In this document: positions 1 to 10,820 of the stretch, piece by piece
Numbering within the stretch: the first letter of the stretch is position 1
How the letters are laid out: each line of letters begins with the position of its first letter
Assembly (NCBI GenBank): GCA_039000515.1
Contig: JBCFYV010011164.1
Location: 32,665,021-32,729,020 of the forward strand
Direction of reading: 5' to 3'
Length of the DNA stretch: 64,000 bases
DNA from: Timema cristinae
Taxonomy: Eukaryota; Arthropoda; Insecta; Phasmatodea; Timematidae
Program-made: the position numbers and the translations under genes
Notes under the pieces: generated by a model
Seen by the model: only the letters and a program-made list of their open reading frames with translations
Databases searched by the model: none
What the model was told of the DNA's origin: nothing

Positions 1-175
1 TAGTTTCAGCTCTATTCCGAGGTACAAATGGACAAATGTAATTGCGAAAACTGCTTTTTTGGTTACAGGGGGTCATGAAACGTCAACATTTATCTAAATC
101 TTGAGTTCAATTTTTTTTGAAGATTATTATACTTTTTTATTCGTTGTGTCTAGAGGAAGTAAAAATTATAGAAAA
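1..175 (+). repeat. Dispersed repeat family T, copy 1 (3' part)
   Basis: The stretch contains a T-rich run, then GGTTACAGGGGGTCATGAAA, then CTTGAGTTCAATTTTTTTTG. The same order (T-run, GGTTCAGG-like motif, ATTCATCATAATCTCGAGGTC-like motif, TTACAATA, AAAGTAAAA) occurs near 40.6, 52.4 and 53.3 kb, and in reverse orientation at the right edge of the window. It looks like the 3' end of a dispersed non-autonomous element. I cannot name the family. Confidence 0.55.
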
Positions 176-868
176 CATTCTAATATATTAAACAAACCAA
201 TGATAGTTAGTTAGAAAAATATAATTTTATATGCATTAATACATTTTCTTCTTTATTTATGAATATTTACCTCTGATCACAAAATAGTATTCATAACAAT
301 TGGTCCTAGAACATATTTTTCCTAAATTATTTGACTGAAGGAATTAATATTTTAGATTGGGGGAACATTTATGGTTTTTGGAATGTTGTCATCGTTAATT
401 CACACTTAAATCAACAATAAATTATAATTCGCAAATCAAAAGGTTGAGTAGTCAATAACGCGAAAATATTTTCTTAATTTTTGTTTCGTGCATGAACTAT
501 AAATTAAAAACGATACAATTATGTTTAAATATGTTTTGATATGTATTATAATTTTAAAAATTTATAAAATGGTCTTGGCATGTATTTAGATAGCAATTTT
601 AATTGTTAAAGTATGACTCTTTTTGTTCATTTAAAAAAATAATATCACAATACCATTAAGTTCAGTAATGTTTCATAGCTATCATTTAATTTTGAATTTA
701 TTTTGATAATATTTCAAGGTAATATTTTATTTATCTCATTTTTCATATGATCTAAGTATAGGTTTTGGTGTTTATTTATTCAAATAATATTCCATTACAA
801 TTAATAAGTTCAATTATGTATCCATATTACCACTTGATGTTGCATGGAAATTATTTCAATGTAATGTA
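176..868. other. AT-rich stretch with no recognised feature
   Basis: Very AT-rich, with stops in all frames. No coding or repeat signature was recognised. Confidence 0.5.
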
Positions 869-871
869 TTT

Positions 872-1097
872 TACCCGCTTCGGTTGCCGCGCTACTCTCA
901 CAGTAGACTAGACTGCAAATGACGGGGAGACCAAGGTTCGAATCTCAGTCTGGTGCCCTGAAGAGGTTTTTTTCAAAATGGTTTTCCACGCATATGCGGG
1001 TACAATTCACATAAATATAACATTACTCATCCTTTATGTCATTAGCCTAATTCGTACATAAGAGTTTTGCCCTAATGGGTAGTAAGATGCGGTGATA
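872..1097 (+). mobile_element. tRNA-derived SINE, main family, plus orientation
   Basis: The head has a diverged box A region and a good box B (AGGTTCGAATCTC). Next come the family body (AATGGTTTTCCACGCATATG, then GCGGGTAC) and the tail TGGGTAGTAAGATGCGGTG. It runs straight into the CTCACA microsatellite. It is non-coding and would depend on a LINE reverse transcriptase for movement. Several mutations in the head mark it as an older copy. Confidence 0.75.
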
Positions 1098-1099
1098 CA

Positions 1100-1680
1100 T
1101 TTTCTGTACCTCATCTATCTTCTCTCTCACTCACAAACACACTCATCCACAAACTTAATCTCACTCGCTAACACACTATCAGACAAACTTACTCTCTCAC
1201 ACATACACACTATTTCTCTAACACACTTTAGCTCCCTCTTACACACAATCTCTTTCAAGATTTTCTCTCTCACACAATTTTTTTTCATAAACACACTCTT
1301 TCTCACACACTCTATTTCTCACACATTCTATCTCTTACACAAATTTATATCACACTCACACACACTCTCATAAACAATCTCTATCACAAATTCTCTTTCA
1401 AAAAATACTCTCTTTCACATACACTCTTTCTCACTATTACTTGGTCATACTCACTAGATCATTATCACTCGATCGTTTTCTATTTTCCATTATTACTCTT
1501 TCACACTCACTTTCTCCCACTCACTCTCTCCCCCTAGCAATCTCTCACTCACTCACATTATTACACAATCAAACACACTCACCACTCACTTTCACACTCA
1601 CTCCTCACTCTCACATTTTCTCAATATCTCGTTCTCTACCTCTTTATATATCTTACATACAGTTAGATAAGCCCATTTCC
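1100..1680. repeat. CTCACACA/CTCTCACA microsatellite, irregular
   Basis: About 580 bp of pyrimidine-rich plus strand built from CTCTCACACACT-like units with many interruptions. Open frames here are low-complexity shadows rich in Ser, Leu, His and Thr. The flanking downstream sequence recurs beside a similar array at 18.4-19.3 kb. Confidence 0.85.
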
Positions 1681-2395
1681 GGCAAATGAAATTACAAAAA
1701 AAATTGTTTAACATATCTTAACAAATTAATACTCATTTTAAAGTTCATGGGTTGAGGCTGCGAGCAAAACTAGTAGCCTAGAACTAAACCCCAATTTTCT
1801 TATAAATATTCCATCTTTTCCTTCTGTGCGGGCAATGGCTCATTCGTACAATCATTATTTGTTTACATCACCATAAAAACCATAATTAGTGTATTGGTAT
1901 TGTTTTGTTGTTACCATTTACACTGCACGTCCTTCCCACCGTAATCTACGAAATTTGTTTATCCTACTAATGTATTGTAATGATTACATGGTGCGTAACT
2001 AATAATTATGTATCCTCCTCCACTCCCCAGTATCTGAATATAAAATATTTCTCTTAGGTTAAAAATAATAGCAGATCAGTTCTTACTTAAGTGGCTTGGT
2101 GCAACAAATAGATAGAGAGCTGGGAGAGGGATCGTTTTAAAATTCTCATCGTGGTGTGAAAATATATGTTTTGATTCAAACTGAACGCTATATATAATAT
2201 ATATATAAAGCTTATATCCTTTGACGAGTAATCTTTTAGCTAAAATTTTGAATGAGGGCTTATTATTTATATCTTTTTCCAATAAAAAGTTAACTATACA
2301 TTTTAGTCTAATTAACTGTAGCCATCACTGCAACGGTCCATTATTCATTATTTTAAATATTTGTTCTATGGGAAGTAGATGCAATTTATATTACT
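1640..2395 (+). repeat. Repeat family V, copy 1 (region downstream of the microsatellite)
   Basis: It shares, in the same order, several blocks with 19.32-20.14 kb: TCTTATA/TATCTTACATA, AAGTTCATGGGTTGAGGCTG (AAGGTTAGGGGTTCAAGATG in the other copy), AGTAGCCTA-AACTAA, CCAATTTTCTTATAAATATT, CCTTCTGTGCGGGCAATGG and TTTTGATTCAAACTGAAC. A later block here (ATAAAAAGTT...CATCACTGCAACGGTCCATTA) matches 21.74-21.85 kb. Together with the microsatellite it forms a repeat over 1 kb long. No protein was recognised. Confidence 0.6.
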
Positions 2396-2403
2396 CTCTA
2401 GTA

Positions 2404-3027
2404 CAGTGGTTCTTAACCTTTTATTACTTGTGGCCCCCTAAATATCCTAAAATATGTTCGTGCCCCCTATTTTTACTAAAATTTAATATATTAAGATTTA
2501 TTCTAAAATAGTGGTTTTACTTACTGATTATAATAACAAACAAATAAAACAAGAGAAATTAACCTTCCTAACCATATTTTATGGGACCTCTGCTTTTGAA
2601 CACTTTCCACTAATTTTCCCATTCTTGTTTCGATTCTATTACTAAATTCTATTCGCATGCAAGAATCAATTCGGAATTGATTTCACTGCTTCGTATAGAT
2701 ATTTACCACTGTGGAAAATAACTTTTCACATAAATATGTAGAAACAAAGGGCAGCAAATTTTAGTGGTGATGGTAAACAGATGGGGATTATTTGTACTAA
2801 CCCTTAGTTCTATTATCCGTGTTTCCCCTTCCGTCCATTAGCCTGGAAAATCGAGAGTCTGCTGTACTTAAATGTTTCAATCATCGATGTCTATCTTTCA
2901 AAACGTAAATTTTAAGATAATTGACTTCAGTAATAAGCAAATAACATTTTAAAATATTCTTTCGAGGCCCTTTAAAAAGCCTTTAGCAATCCCCCAAAGG
3001 GCCGTGGCCCCCGGTTAAGAATCACTG
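2404..3027. mobile_element. Non-autonomous hAT-like DNA transposon
   Basis: The left end CAGTGGTTCTTAACC is the inverted repeat of the right end GGTTAAGAATCACTG, with one or two mismatches. The next bases (GTGGCCCCC on the left, GCCGTGGCCCCC near the right end) also fit the hAT pattern. A perfect 8-bp target duplication CTCTAGTA lies at 2396-2403 and 3028-3035. The 624-bp interior has no transposase frame. Eight-base duplications and CAG-type ends are the hAT hallmark. Confidence 0.9.
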
Positions 3028-3114
3028 CTCTAGTAGACACAGGTATTCCAATAAGTTAATTTCTTACTTTATGGTATTTGGAACCCGAAAGTTCATTGCC
3101 ACACTTACAAACTA

Positions 3115-3225
3115 CGCCATCTATCCCTTTCTTGAGCTAGTTCTATTCAGTCCATCTCATTACACACTATCCCTATCTTGAGCTAGTTCTATACAGTACA
3201 CCTCATTATAAACTATCTCAGGTCT
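3115..3225. repeat. Two tandem ~50-bp units
   Basis: CTATCCCTTTCTTGAGCTAG recurs as CTATCCCTATCTTGAGCTAG about 50 bp downstream. Each is followed by TTCTAT-CAGT and CTCATTA-A-ACTATC. It lies just beyond the 3' end of the LINE relic and may be its repeated 3' tail. Confidence 0.7.
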
Positions 3226-3231
3226 ATTATT

Positions 3232-3915
3232 ATTTATCTTCCCATCTGCATCTAGCTCTTACCAATGGTCTCTTCCCATTGGGTTTGCCAGTCAGTATCC
3301 TGAACAAGGTTCTAGAATCTACCATTTGCGCTCTATGTTCTGCCCACCGGAACCTACTAGACTGGATTATCCTAACAATGTCTTGTGATAAGTACATGGG
3401 GTCTAACCCATCATTATGTGACCTCCTCCAATCTCCAGTATCTTCATCTCACTTTGAACAAATTATCTTCCTAACCACCTTGTTTTCAAGCACCCTAAAT
3501 GTGTTTTCTTCAAACAAGTTAGAAACCACGTTTCACACCCATAGAGAACAACTGGTATTTTTTTGTGTGCATATTCTGAGTTATACATTACTTGACAGCA
3601 GGCGAGATGTCAACAACTTACTAACAAAGTTATTGCATGCATTTACTGAATGTGTTATTTTACTAATTTCTACTCTTACATTATTATTGCTATTTAAAAA
3701 TGTTCCTAAATATTTATACTCAACCAATCTGTAAAATGATATGTTGATCGCAGAAATCTCTAGAATACCGTTCTAAATCTGTGTTATCTCTGTGACCATA
3801 CCAGTCTTTTCAATATTCACTTCTTAACCAATTTCCCTAGTAGCCAGTAGCCTCAACAGCTTCATTACCATTGCCCAACAAAGCCAAATCTTCCGCGTAT
3901 CCTAATATAATACCT
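3232..3915 (-). pseudogene. RTE-like LINE reverse transcriptase relic, C-terminal part
   Basis: Read on the minus strand in shifting frames. Near 3905 the protein YAEDLALLGN corresponds to the YADD catalytic box, with Glu replacing one Asp. Next come TDLER, an EYKYLGT-like segment, and VLYGCE-W-like residues (VLYGC visible as TCTATGGGTGTG). The end carries DWRRSHND, DIVRIIQSSRFRWAEH and VLTGKP-like ILTGKPNGKRPLVRAR. The R-RWAGH...GRPR pattern is typical of the C-terminus of RTE-like and related LINEs. Several frameshifts and stops show it is dead. The exact clade is uncertain. Confidence 0.8.
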
Positions 3916-4440
3916 TAGTTTTAATTTAGGTTGAATAAAATTAGGAAGCTTCTTAAATAGCAAATTGAAAGGCTTGTATGTTGTTGCCAGTGCAAACCAA
4001 GCTTAATGGAACTGTAACATTACATTTTCCCCTCCTCACTATCCATTAGGCGAAACATACAGACAAAAGATAAAGCCATTGGTGAATATTTGTGTTTTAC
4101 AGGCTAAGTTGGATTTTAAATAGGAGGCTACAATTATTTTCATTTACAGTCCCGTCAAGTCTTACTTGCCTTGATAACAACCCACAATCCACCACTGAAG
4201 AGGATAAAATTAGTAACAGCCCATATATCTAGTACAATTATTGTATTAAAAAAATACAATTTCAGTTTCCGAGCTAGAAAATAACAGCTTACTTCCCTTG
4301 GGTAAAAAAAGGTATATTTATAAATTAAGTCATATCAACAAGTTAGGGATAAAAAAATCCCTCACGTAAATTGTAAGTGGAATGAGAGAGGGATTGGTCG
4401 AAATATACGTCTCCTCCCTCCTCTTCTCTTCAATAAAACA
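3916..4440. other. Unassigned AT-rich stretch
   Basis: No recognised gene. A TATA-like string (TATATTTATAAAT) lies near 4312-4324, upstream of the small frame at 4494. Such strings are common in DNA this AT-rich. Confidence 0.3.
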
Positions 4441-4493
4441 CACCAGCCCCTTTTGACTTGAGCACGGAAGCTGTCAGAAAACTTAGGACGAAC

Positions 4494-4715
4494 ATGATAC
4501 TTCATTACACTGTTCTACTTCTCTTTGGGTTTACAAGATTACAGCAACTTACTTCTCAGCGAAGAAGAAGAGACGTGGATGAAGAAGAAGAAAATGCACG
4601 TTCTTTAAGACTTGACATTGCTCTAACTTCTACACCCCCTCCCCCTCATTACTTCACCCATAGAGGGCGAGATGTTCCAATGACACATGATGCGTGCGTT
4701 AAGTTGTCCACATAA
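4494..4715 (+). CDS. Hypothetical small secreted-like peptide frame
   Basis: From the first ATG the frame gives 73 residues. It opens with a hydrophobic run MILHYTVLLLFGF that could be a signal peptide, then four consecutive Arg (residues ~24-27), an acidic patch DVDEEEEN and a PPPP stretch. The arrangement of signal-like start plus polybasic site resembles a precursor peptide, but it has no known family match by eye. A donor-like CAG|GTGAGC at 4748-4756 lies just after the stop. The frame could equally be chance. I see no support beyond composition. Confidence 0.2.
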   Translation: MILHYTVLLLFGFTRLQQLTSQRRRRDVDEEEENARSLRLDIALTSTPPPPHYFTHRGRDVPMTHDACVKLST

Positions 4716-4869
4716 TTCACCCACCATGTTTTTAATGTAACTGTTTCAGGTGAGCTTGTAATTTATGGATGTGCTAGACCATAGCAATATGTCTTTTTAA
4801 AACAAGCATTTCAATAAAAATAAAATTCAACTCGTCCAAATAATCGTTCGTACTATACGTACGTCATAT

Positions 4870-5062
4870 AGTAATCAAGCCAATAGGCTAGTGATGAGGA
4901 AGTTAGAAGTAATGTACTAAATTTACGTGAAGGTAGAGTGGAAAATAATTTTGAAAAAATCCACAATACACTTAGTTGGAATCCAAACTCCAACCTTTCC
5001 GTCACCAGCAAACCAGACTAAATAAGTTTGATATTTAGACCATGTGCTCACCGCTATACAAA
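4870..5062 (-). mobile_element. Decayed SINE, main family, minus orientation
   Basis: Retains family blocks in reverse order: GTAGAGTGGAAAA (body), GGAATCCAAACTCCAACCTT (box B region) and CCGTCACCAGCAAACCAGAC (head side). The tail is lost or too diverged. Confidence 0.5.
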
Positions 5063-6180
5063 AAGTTAACGATTTATTTTACTGATTTATTTAGTGTACG
5101 GATGGGCCTAAAAAAGGTTTTGACATTTGAAGTCTCAAGCCTACATAATTTTGCTCATTGATAACTACTGTACTTGTTTTTAAATCTTTGTCTTGCTCTT
5201 CGTGTAGATAATTTCAGTGGTGTGCTGCCAAGATAGTTAGATTTTGTTTGAAAATATAGTTTAGAATTGTTCTCATCATTCAGTTGAGCACTAAGTGACC
5301 AGCCATCAATAAATATACAGTCCTAATTGGGATGTATAAATAGGGGCTGAATGGTTGAAAAGTTATCAAAGGTACAGTCCTAACAAGACTCTGATTATTC
5401 TGGGAATATTATAGTCAATTAAATTAACTCGAACCCCCCCCCCCCCCTGATTCTCCCCCCAATATATATAACCACGTATCAAAACTTTAATAAAAGTAAA
5501 TGGTACTGAATTTTAAAATATAACTTATTTTTTTTGGAAATAATTTTAAAATATTTCAAAAATTTAAACAGTTTTTAGATTTAATAGATTAATTTTACTC
5601 AAATTAGTTTTAAAATAACTGTGGTATAATTATTTTTTTAGTAGGAAACGTGCCACTTTTATGCCATAATAATATATGCGATTTATTTTAGCCAAAATGG
5701 TATTTTAAAGAAATAAAGCAACCGTTTTATACCTAAATAACACTTGGATTCATTATTCTTTAAATCTATTCCCGAGAATGAAGTCTCACAAAAAGAACTT
5801 TCAATTTTGTTCTTGTCTGTATCTTCTTTTAGTGCACTTAGGAAAAAAAGAGAGAGAGAGAAGAAAAGGTAGGAAGAAACAGCCACGGCGCTCTAGACAA
5901 AGCGGGGAGAGTCTTTAGGAGCTGATCTCGTGATTCGGGAAATTTAAGCGGATCAGGGCGGGATAAAATAAAAGGAGATTCCTGATTCAATTTCTCGTTA
6001 CTATCGGGATCAACCAACCTCCCCCACGCGAGCCTACTACTGACCAGGGGTGGACAGCTTATAATGTTAGAACTATATAAATAATATATTTAAAGAATGT
6101 ACACATACACACTAAATAATTTACTCTTATGATACATACATACTGAAAAAATTAAATATATAGAGTTTAATTTGCATTTA
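5063..6180. other. Unassigned AT-rich stretch with a poly-C run
   Basis: Contains a C homopolymer at about 5434-5447 and a purine-rich patch near 5845-5870. No gene or mobile element was recognised. Confidence 0.4.
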
Positions 6181-6207
6181 ATATGGTAATGTTCTTTGAT
6201 ATTCTGA

Positions 6208-6420
6208 AATGTATCTATCTATCTGTCTATTCATTAATCTATCTATATGCCTGTCTGTCTACCTCTATGTCTATCTACCTGTCTATATGTCTGTCTGTCT
6301 GTCTATCTATCTGTCTATTTATCTGCCTGTATATATGTCTGTCTATCTGTCTGTCTGTATATCTATATATCTAGCTAAAGACCTATCTGTATATTACTTT
6401 GTCTATTTATCTATTTATTT
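6208..6420. repeat. CTAT/CTGT tetranucleotide microsatellite
   Basis: About 210 bp of interspersed CTAT, CTGT and CTAC units. The long overlapping frames here (Ile-Cys-Leu-Ser runs) are artefacts of the repeat. Confidence 0.92.
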
Positions 6421-8690
6421 CAGCCCGACCATCCCTCCCTATGTTTTCCTATCACCCGTTCCAGTGGTAATGTGGACAAAGGTGTCAGTCTCATATTATC
6501 CAGTTTGCCACCGATGGGTAAGTAGAGGTTAGAATTCCAGCTTAGTGTACTGAGCTTGTTTTCCATATGTAGTTTCCCACATTCTCAAATTGAGTGCAGG
6601 TTCACTTATACTTTATATTCTAGTCATGCCTACTACAATAGTGTCAAATGTGGATAATTTGTACAAGTAAATAAAACTCGACGCACGATTCAACACCATG
6701 GATTAACTACTTAAGGACTTAACTATCTAAGGACAGTGATTGTATATTATATTAAATGTGCCCAAGCTAGTGTAGAAAGAGTATAGGAACACCAAAAGGA
6801 AAATCCAGGTGGGGGATAACAACCCCCAAAACACCCATGTGGGTCCAAAATATTGGCCTCCCGGCCACCAACAATCTATTTCCAATAATATATTGACGCT
6901 TTAGACAAAGTGACCAAAATTGCGGGTAGTAAACAATAAAATGTAGGCTCTGGTTATCAAGTTGTAAGTTATTCTGTGTGTCGAATTATAAAGCAGTGCG
7001 AGTTTATCCCATTTGCAATTTGTATCTTGCTAAGTGATAGATTTAATTTATTTATAATGTATGTTACAGTCAGGATTTTAAAACACACTAAAGAGCCTTC
7101 CATCTTCGTGTGCCTCTGATAATTTCCCAATGGATCAAAATAATAATTAAAAAAAATGCTTTTAGCTTACAATAATGGAGGCAGTTAAGGTCAGATAGTA
7201 GGGATTGCTAGTGAAGGGCAATATTTCTGCAGTTTTTGTCGCAAACAATTTTTTTTTGTTGCAAAATAAATTAAGTATTTCCCCAATAGAAGCCTCGAGT
7301 TTAATTTTATATATAATATAATCCCATAATCTCTAGAATATCTCTCACAAGGTGACCAAAAATTGATTAGAGCTTTTTCTCTTCATTTATTAAGTTTATC
7401 ATAAAATGCTCATTTGCGCAAGACATATATTCAATATAATGTTGAAATTTCAATGTGTAGAAAATTAAACTCTACCATTCTACGGGAGAACTATTTGATT
7501 TATTTTATCTAAAATAGTTGTTCGCGTTGTAAACTGAAAAAAACACTAATATTTTCTCGCGTCAACTTACGTCTCACACTAACGACTTGGTACCAGTGGT
7601 TTTAGTGAAAAGATTTGTACTCTTGAATCTGTCCGGATCAAAACATATATTATTTAAATCAAAATTTAAAGCATATGAAGTACTACTATAATAGCAATCA
7701 CTTAAGAGGGGATGAATGAATGATCAACATTTTAAGATTAGGAATACGACTTACTATCCAAAAGGTGTGTACCGTTATAAACATTGAAGGTGGTCCTAAA
7801 TTACCCAAATGGGAAAAGTACTTCTTAGTAAGTTCTGAAACACATTGTATGCCCTCCTTGAATATATTTCTGAGTGAACAACTGGTTCAGGAAATACCAG
7901 GCTTCAAACCTTACTGAGTTTAATGGAGTGATACAATCCATTTGTAAATTAATCTCCTGTTTCCAAGCAAATGTGACTGGGTCTCTTAAAATTAAATGAC
8001 ACACTACCTACTCAGTATATTTAGATTAGACAGTGCTTGCTGCAGACATCGGTAAATGGAATAAACAAATAAAATACAATATATTTAGACAAATACTTAA
8101 GAATTAGGAAGGTAAGTAGAAGAAACCACAGCAGCACTAGTTTGGAGAATGTGCAGTCACACTGTGAAAAAAATCCCTTCTCCCACTTTCCCACAAGTAC
8201 ATTGCTGAGATTCGAAAATTGACCTCCTTTATTTAAGAATCATTTATTAGAGCTAACACATAACTAACTATACCTCTTGTGTGAAATTGCAAACCAGACA
8301 CACACAACTACACATTCCTAAGAAAACTACTTTACCTATGACAGCATCCCTGGTCCTAAACAAGTCAACACTAGCGCACACTTGGTGATAAAATTTGCTA
8401 ATGCACAGAGACTGACCCGGGGGAAGAAATGATTCGATACTTAAGAGTTGTAGTGTCTTCCCGCCACTTAGCTACGAGGACTAATACTGTATTATGAACT
8501 GGGCAATCATTGTTAAGCGAAATTAATGTAAAAGTAGACTATATATTATAGAGTAATTAATGATGGTTATAAGAACACAAATATAATACATAGGCCTACC
8601 ACATTATTACGAAATTAAAAGAAGAATAAGATATTTAACGTGCCTACTGATTGGATAAGCACAAGAGAATGTCTATGAGCGAGAGAGCTA
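6421..8690. other. Mostly unassigned AT-rich DNA
   Basis: No host gene was recognised. It contains one copy of dispersed repeat U (listed separately). The short frame at 7720-7917 has no family signature. Confidence 0.4.
7455..7575 (+). repeat. Dispersed repeat family U, copy 1
   Basis: The block AAAATTAAACT, then GGGAGAACTATTTGATTTAT, then AAACTG-AAAAA-CAC recurs at 46.64-46.86 kb and 47.69-47.97 kb with the same spacing. No coding capacity. Family unknown. Confidence 0.5.
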
Positions 8691-8694
8691 TGAC

Positions 8695-8890
8695 TGGAAA
8701 TCCGACACCCTTGCTCAGCTGGTAACGTGTATATTTACTGAGCTAGGGGTCACGGGTCCAATTCTCGGTATAGCCGAAAATTATATCAATGGTGAAATAT
8801 GGGTTTACCCTTTCACATGATGATTTAACGGCCAGGGACTGCATGTTGTGCCTGTCATTGTATTTAATTAGATTTTAAGGCATATGAAGC
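8695..8890 (+). mobile_element. tRNA-derived SINE, second family (B), copy 1
   Basis: Box A-like TTGCTCAGCTGGTAA near 8712 and box B-like GGGTCCAATTCTCG near 8755 are about 40 bp apart, as in a tRNA promoter. The downstream part (CATGATGATTTAACGGCCAG, CATGTTGTGCCTGTC) resembles the downstream part of the element at 47.29 kb and less closely one near 39.05 kb. The tail differs from the main SINE family. Confidence 0.5.
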
Positions 8891-9117
8891 TACGACAGGC
8901 CTAGCAAGCCAATAGTGGAAAAATAAATGACTTGAATAAAAAACTGACCCAGCCTGATAACAGTAATTGAGGTAAAAACCTTTTACCAGGAAAGGTATTT
9001 TCACATACCTTCCAAGGTTATTTTACAAGCCACAATCGACATGGGACCAACAGCTTTACTCCCCTCAGAAGGAAGTTGCGCAAATAATTTTTATCGCTCA
9101 TACGGGGACACGGCAGT

Positions 9118-9402
9118 TGGTCTAAAAGGCATTTGGCCTAAAAATGAAACCAAAAGTCATTTGGCCTGAAGGCGTTTGGCCTAAAAGGCATTTGGCCTAA
9201 AAGCATTTGGCCTAAAAGGCATTTGGCCTAAAAGGCATTTGGCCTAAAAGGCGTTTGGCTCAAAGGCATTTGGCCTAAAAGGCATTTGGCCTAAAAGGCA
9301 TTTGGCCTAAAAGGCATTTGGCCTAAAGGCAGTTGGCCTAAAGTGTTTGGCCTAAAAGGCATTTGGCCTAAAGCAGTTGGCCTAAAGTCATTTGGCCTAA
9401 AA
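9118..9402. repeat. Minisatellite of ~16-bp unit AAAGGCATTTGGCCTA
   Basis: Some 17-18 imperfect units with length variants (CAGTTGG, GTCATTTGG, dropped bases). TTTGGCC and GGCCTAAA make the array locally palindromic. The same unit forms a second array at 15.13-15.34 kb. Confidence 0.92.
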
Positions 9403-10820
9403 TGTAAATTTAAAACCTTCGGTTATCTTCGGAAAATAAAAGGTACTGTTAGTTGTTTCATCTGAATATAGATAGCACAACTGATGCAAGGTAGTTACAA
9501 TATTTCTAAAAACATTGACAATATCCTCCATACAACTAGATCAGTAGTTCACAAAACACTATATCACCTTTTTTATATATAGGTTTCCGATATTATTTCC
9601 TTGTTAATATATCTCACGGTCATAAAGTTAACGAAAAACAATAAGAAAATCCCATGTTCAACATCGTTTACGCGTGGTAAAATTATATGCGTACATTCAA
9701 ATTATGGGGACTTTTGACAACTTATTCCGAAAGGCAAAATGAAAGTGGAAACCAATATTCAACCCACACACTTTAAATTTGTCTGAAGTGACGCCCAATT
9801 TTCGTTTAGAGTTACTGAGATATATATATATGAACATTTTTTTTATCTATTGTATTAATAATTAATATATATAATAGTGATGCATTAAAAAAATTTCGCC
9901 AGTAAATATTACAATGGTTATATCTTAATATATATAATTCTTCTGTACGTGTGTATGTCACTGAACTCCTCCTAAACGGCTGGACAGATTTTGATGAAAT
10001 TTTTTGTCTGTATTTGTGTGGGTCCATAGATGGTTTTGATTCACAATTGGACCCGGTAGGTGGCGCTGCAATCGGTTCTAGGATTTATTTTTATTTCTTA
10101 GGGAATTTATTTGAGGGGATATTTTTAAAAGATTTTTTGCATATCAGAACATGTAACCTCACAATTTCACTCCCCCACCTCCCCCCAATATTTATAATAA
10201 TTAATATAATATGAATAATTGAACGTTAAAACATTCTAAATAGTGAATAATTGAACTTCTGAGAATAATTCATAGTTATATTTGTGTACCAATAGGTGGC
10301 ATTGATTTCGAATTCTGTGGTATTTGATTACGCATAAATGAACTTCTGAGAATAATTCATAGTTATGTTTGTGTAACATAGGTGGCATTGATTTCGAATT
10401 ATGTGGTATTTGACGTACGCATCAATACATGCGCAAGTCTCTTGCGTCGTGGCTTGGCGTTGTTTTGACATTTCAATTTCTGTACGATGTGTTTCGATAA
10501 TCCATGTATCACAATCGCGTGAATATTGAGTGTATTTTTAATCAAGTGTACTAAAATACATACAGTACATTGGGAAAATGTGTAAGGTGCTGTGTTGAAG
10601 TGAATATCTTACATGATCTTCCATAAATTTAAATTATATACATGCGTATTCAATGACAATCAATCTAACCTGCAAATTTTTATTTTAAGTGCTTATTTGT
10701 TTCGATGATTTTATAAAATTTACGGAGTGTTAAGCGTTTCATCGAAAAAAACAACATATAATCCATAAAATTCAAATATAAGTTGCTTATATTTAGGTGT
10801 TGTGTGTTTATTAAAGAACA

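Noticed and set aside
1092..1689. Two open frames rich in Ser, Leu, His and Thr
   Set aside because: They are translations of the CTCACA microsatellite, with no codon structure beyond the repeat.
6183..6532. Overlapping frames with Ile-Cys-Leu-Ser runs
   Set aside because: They come from the CTAT/CTGT microsatellite.
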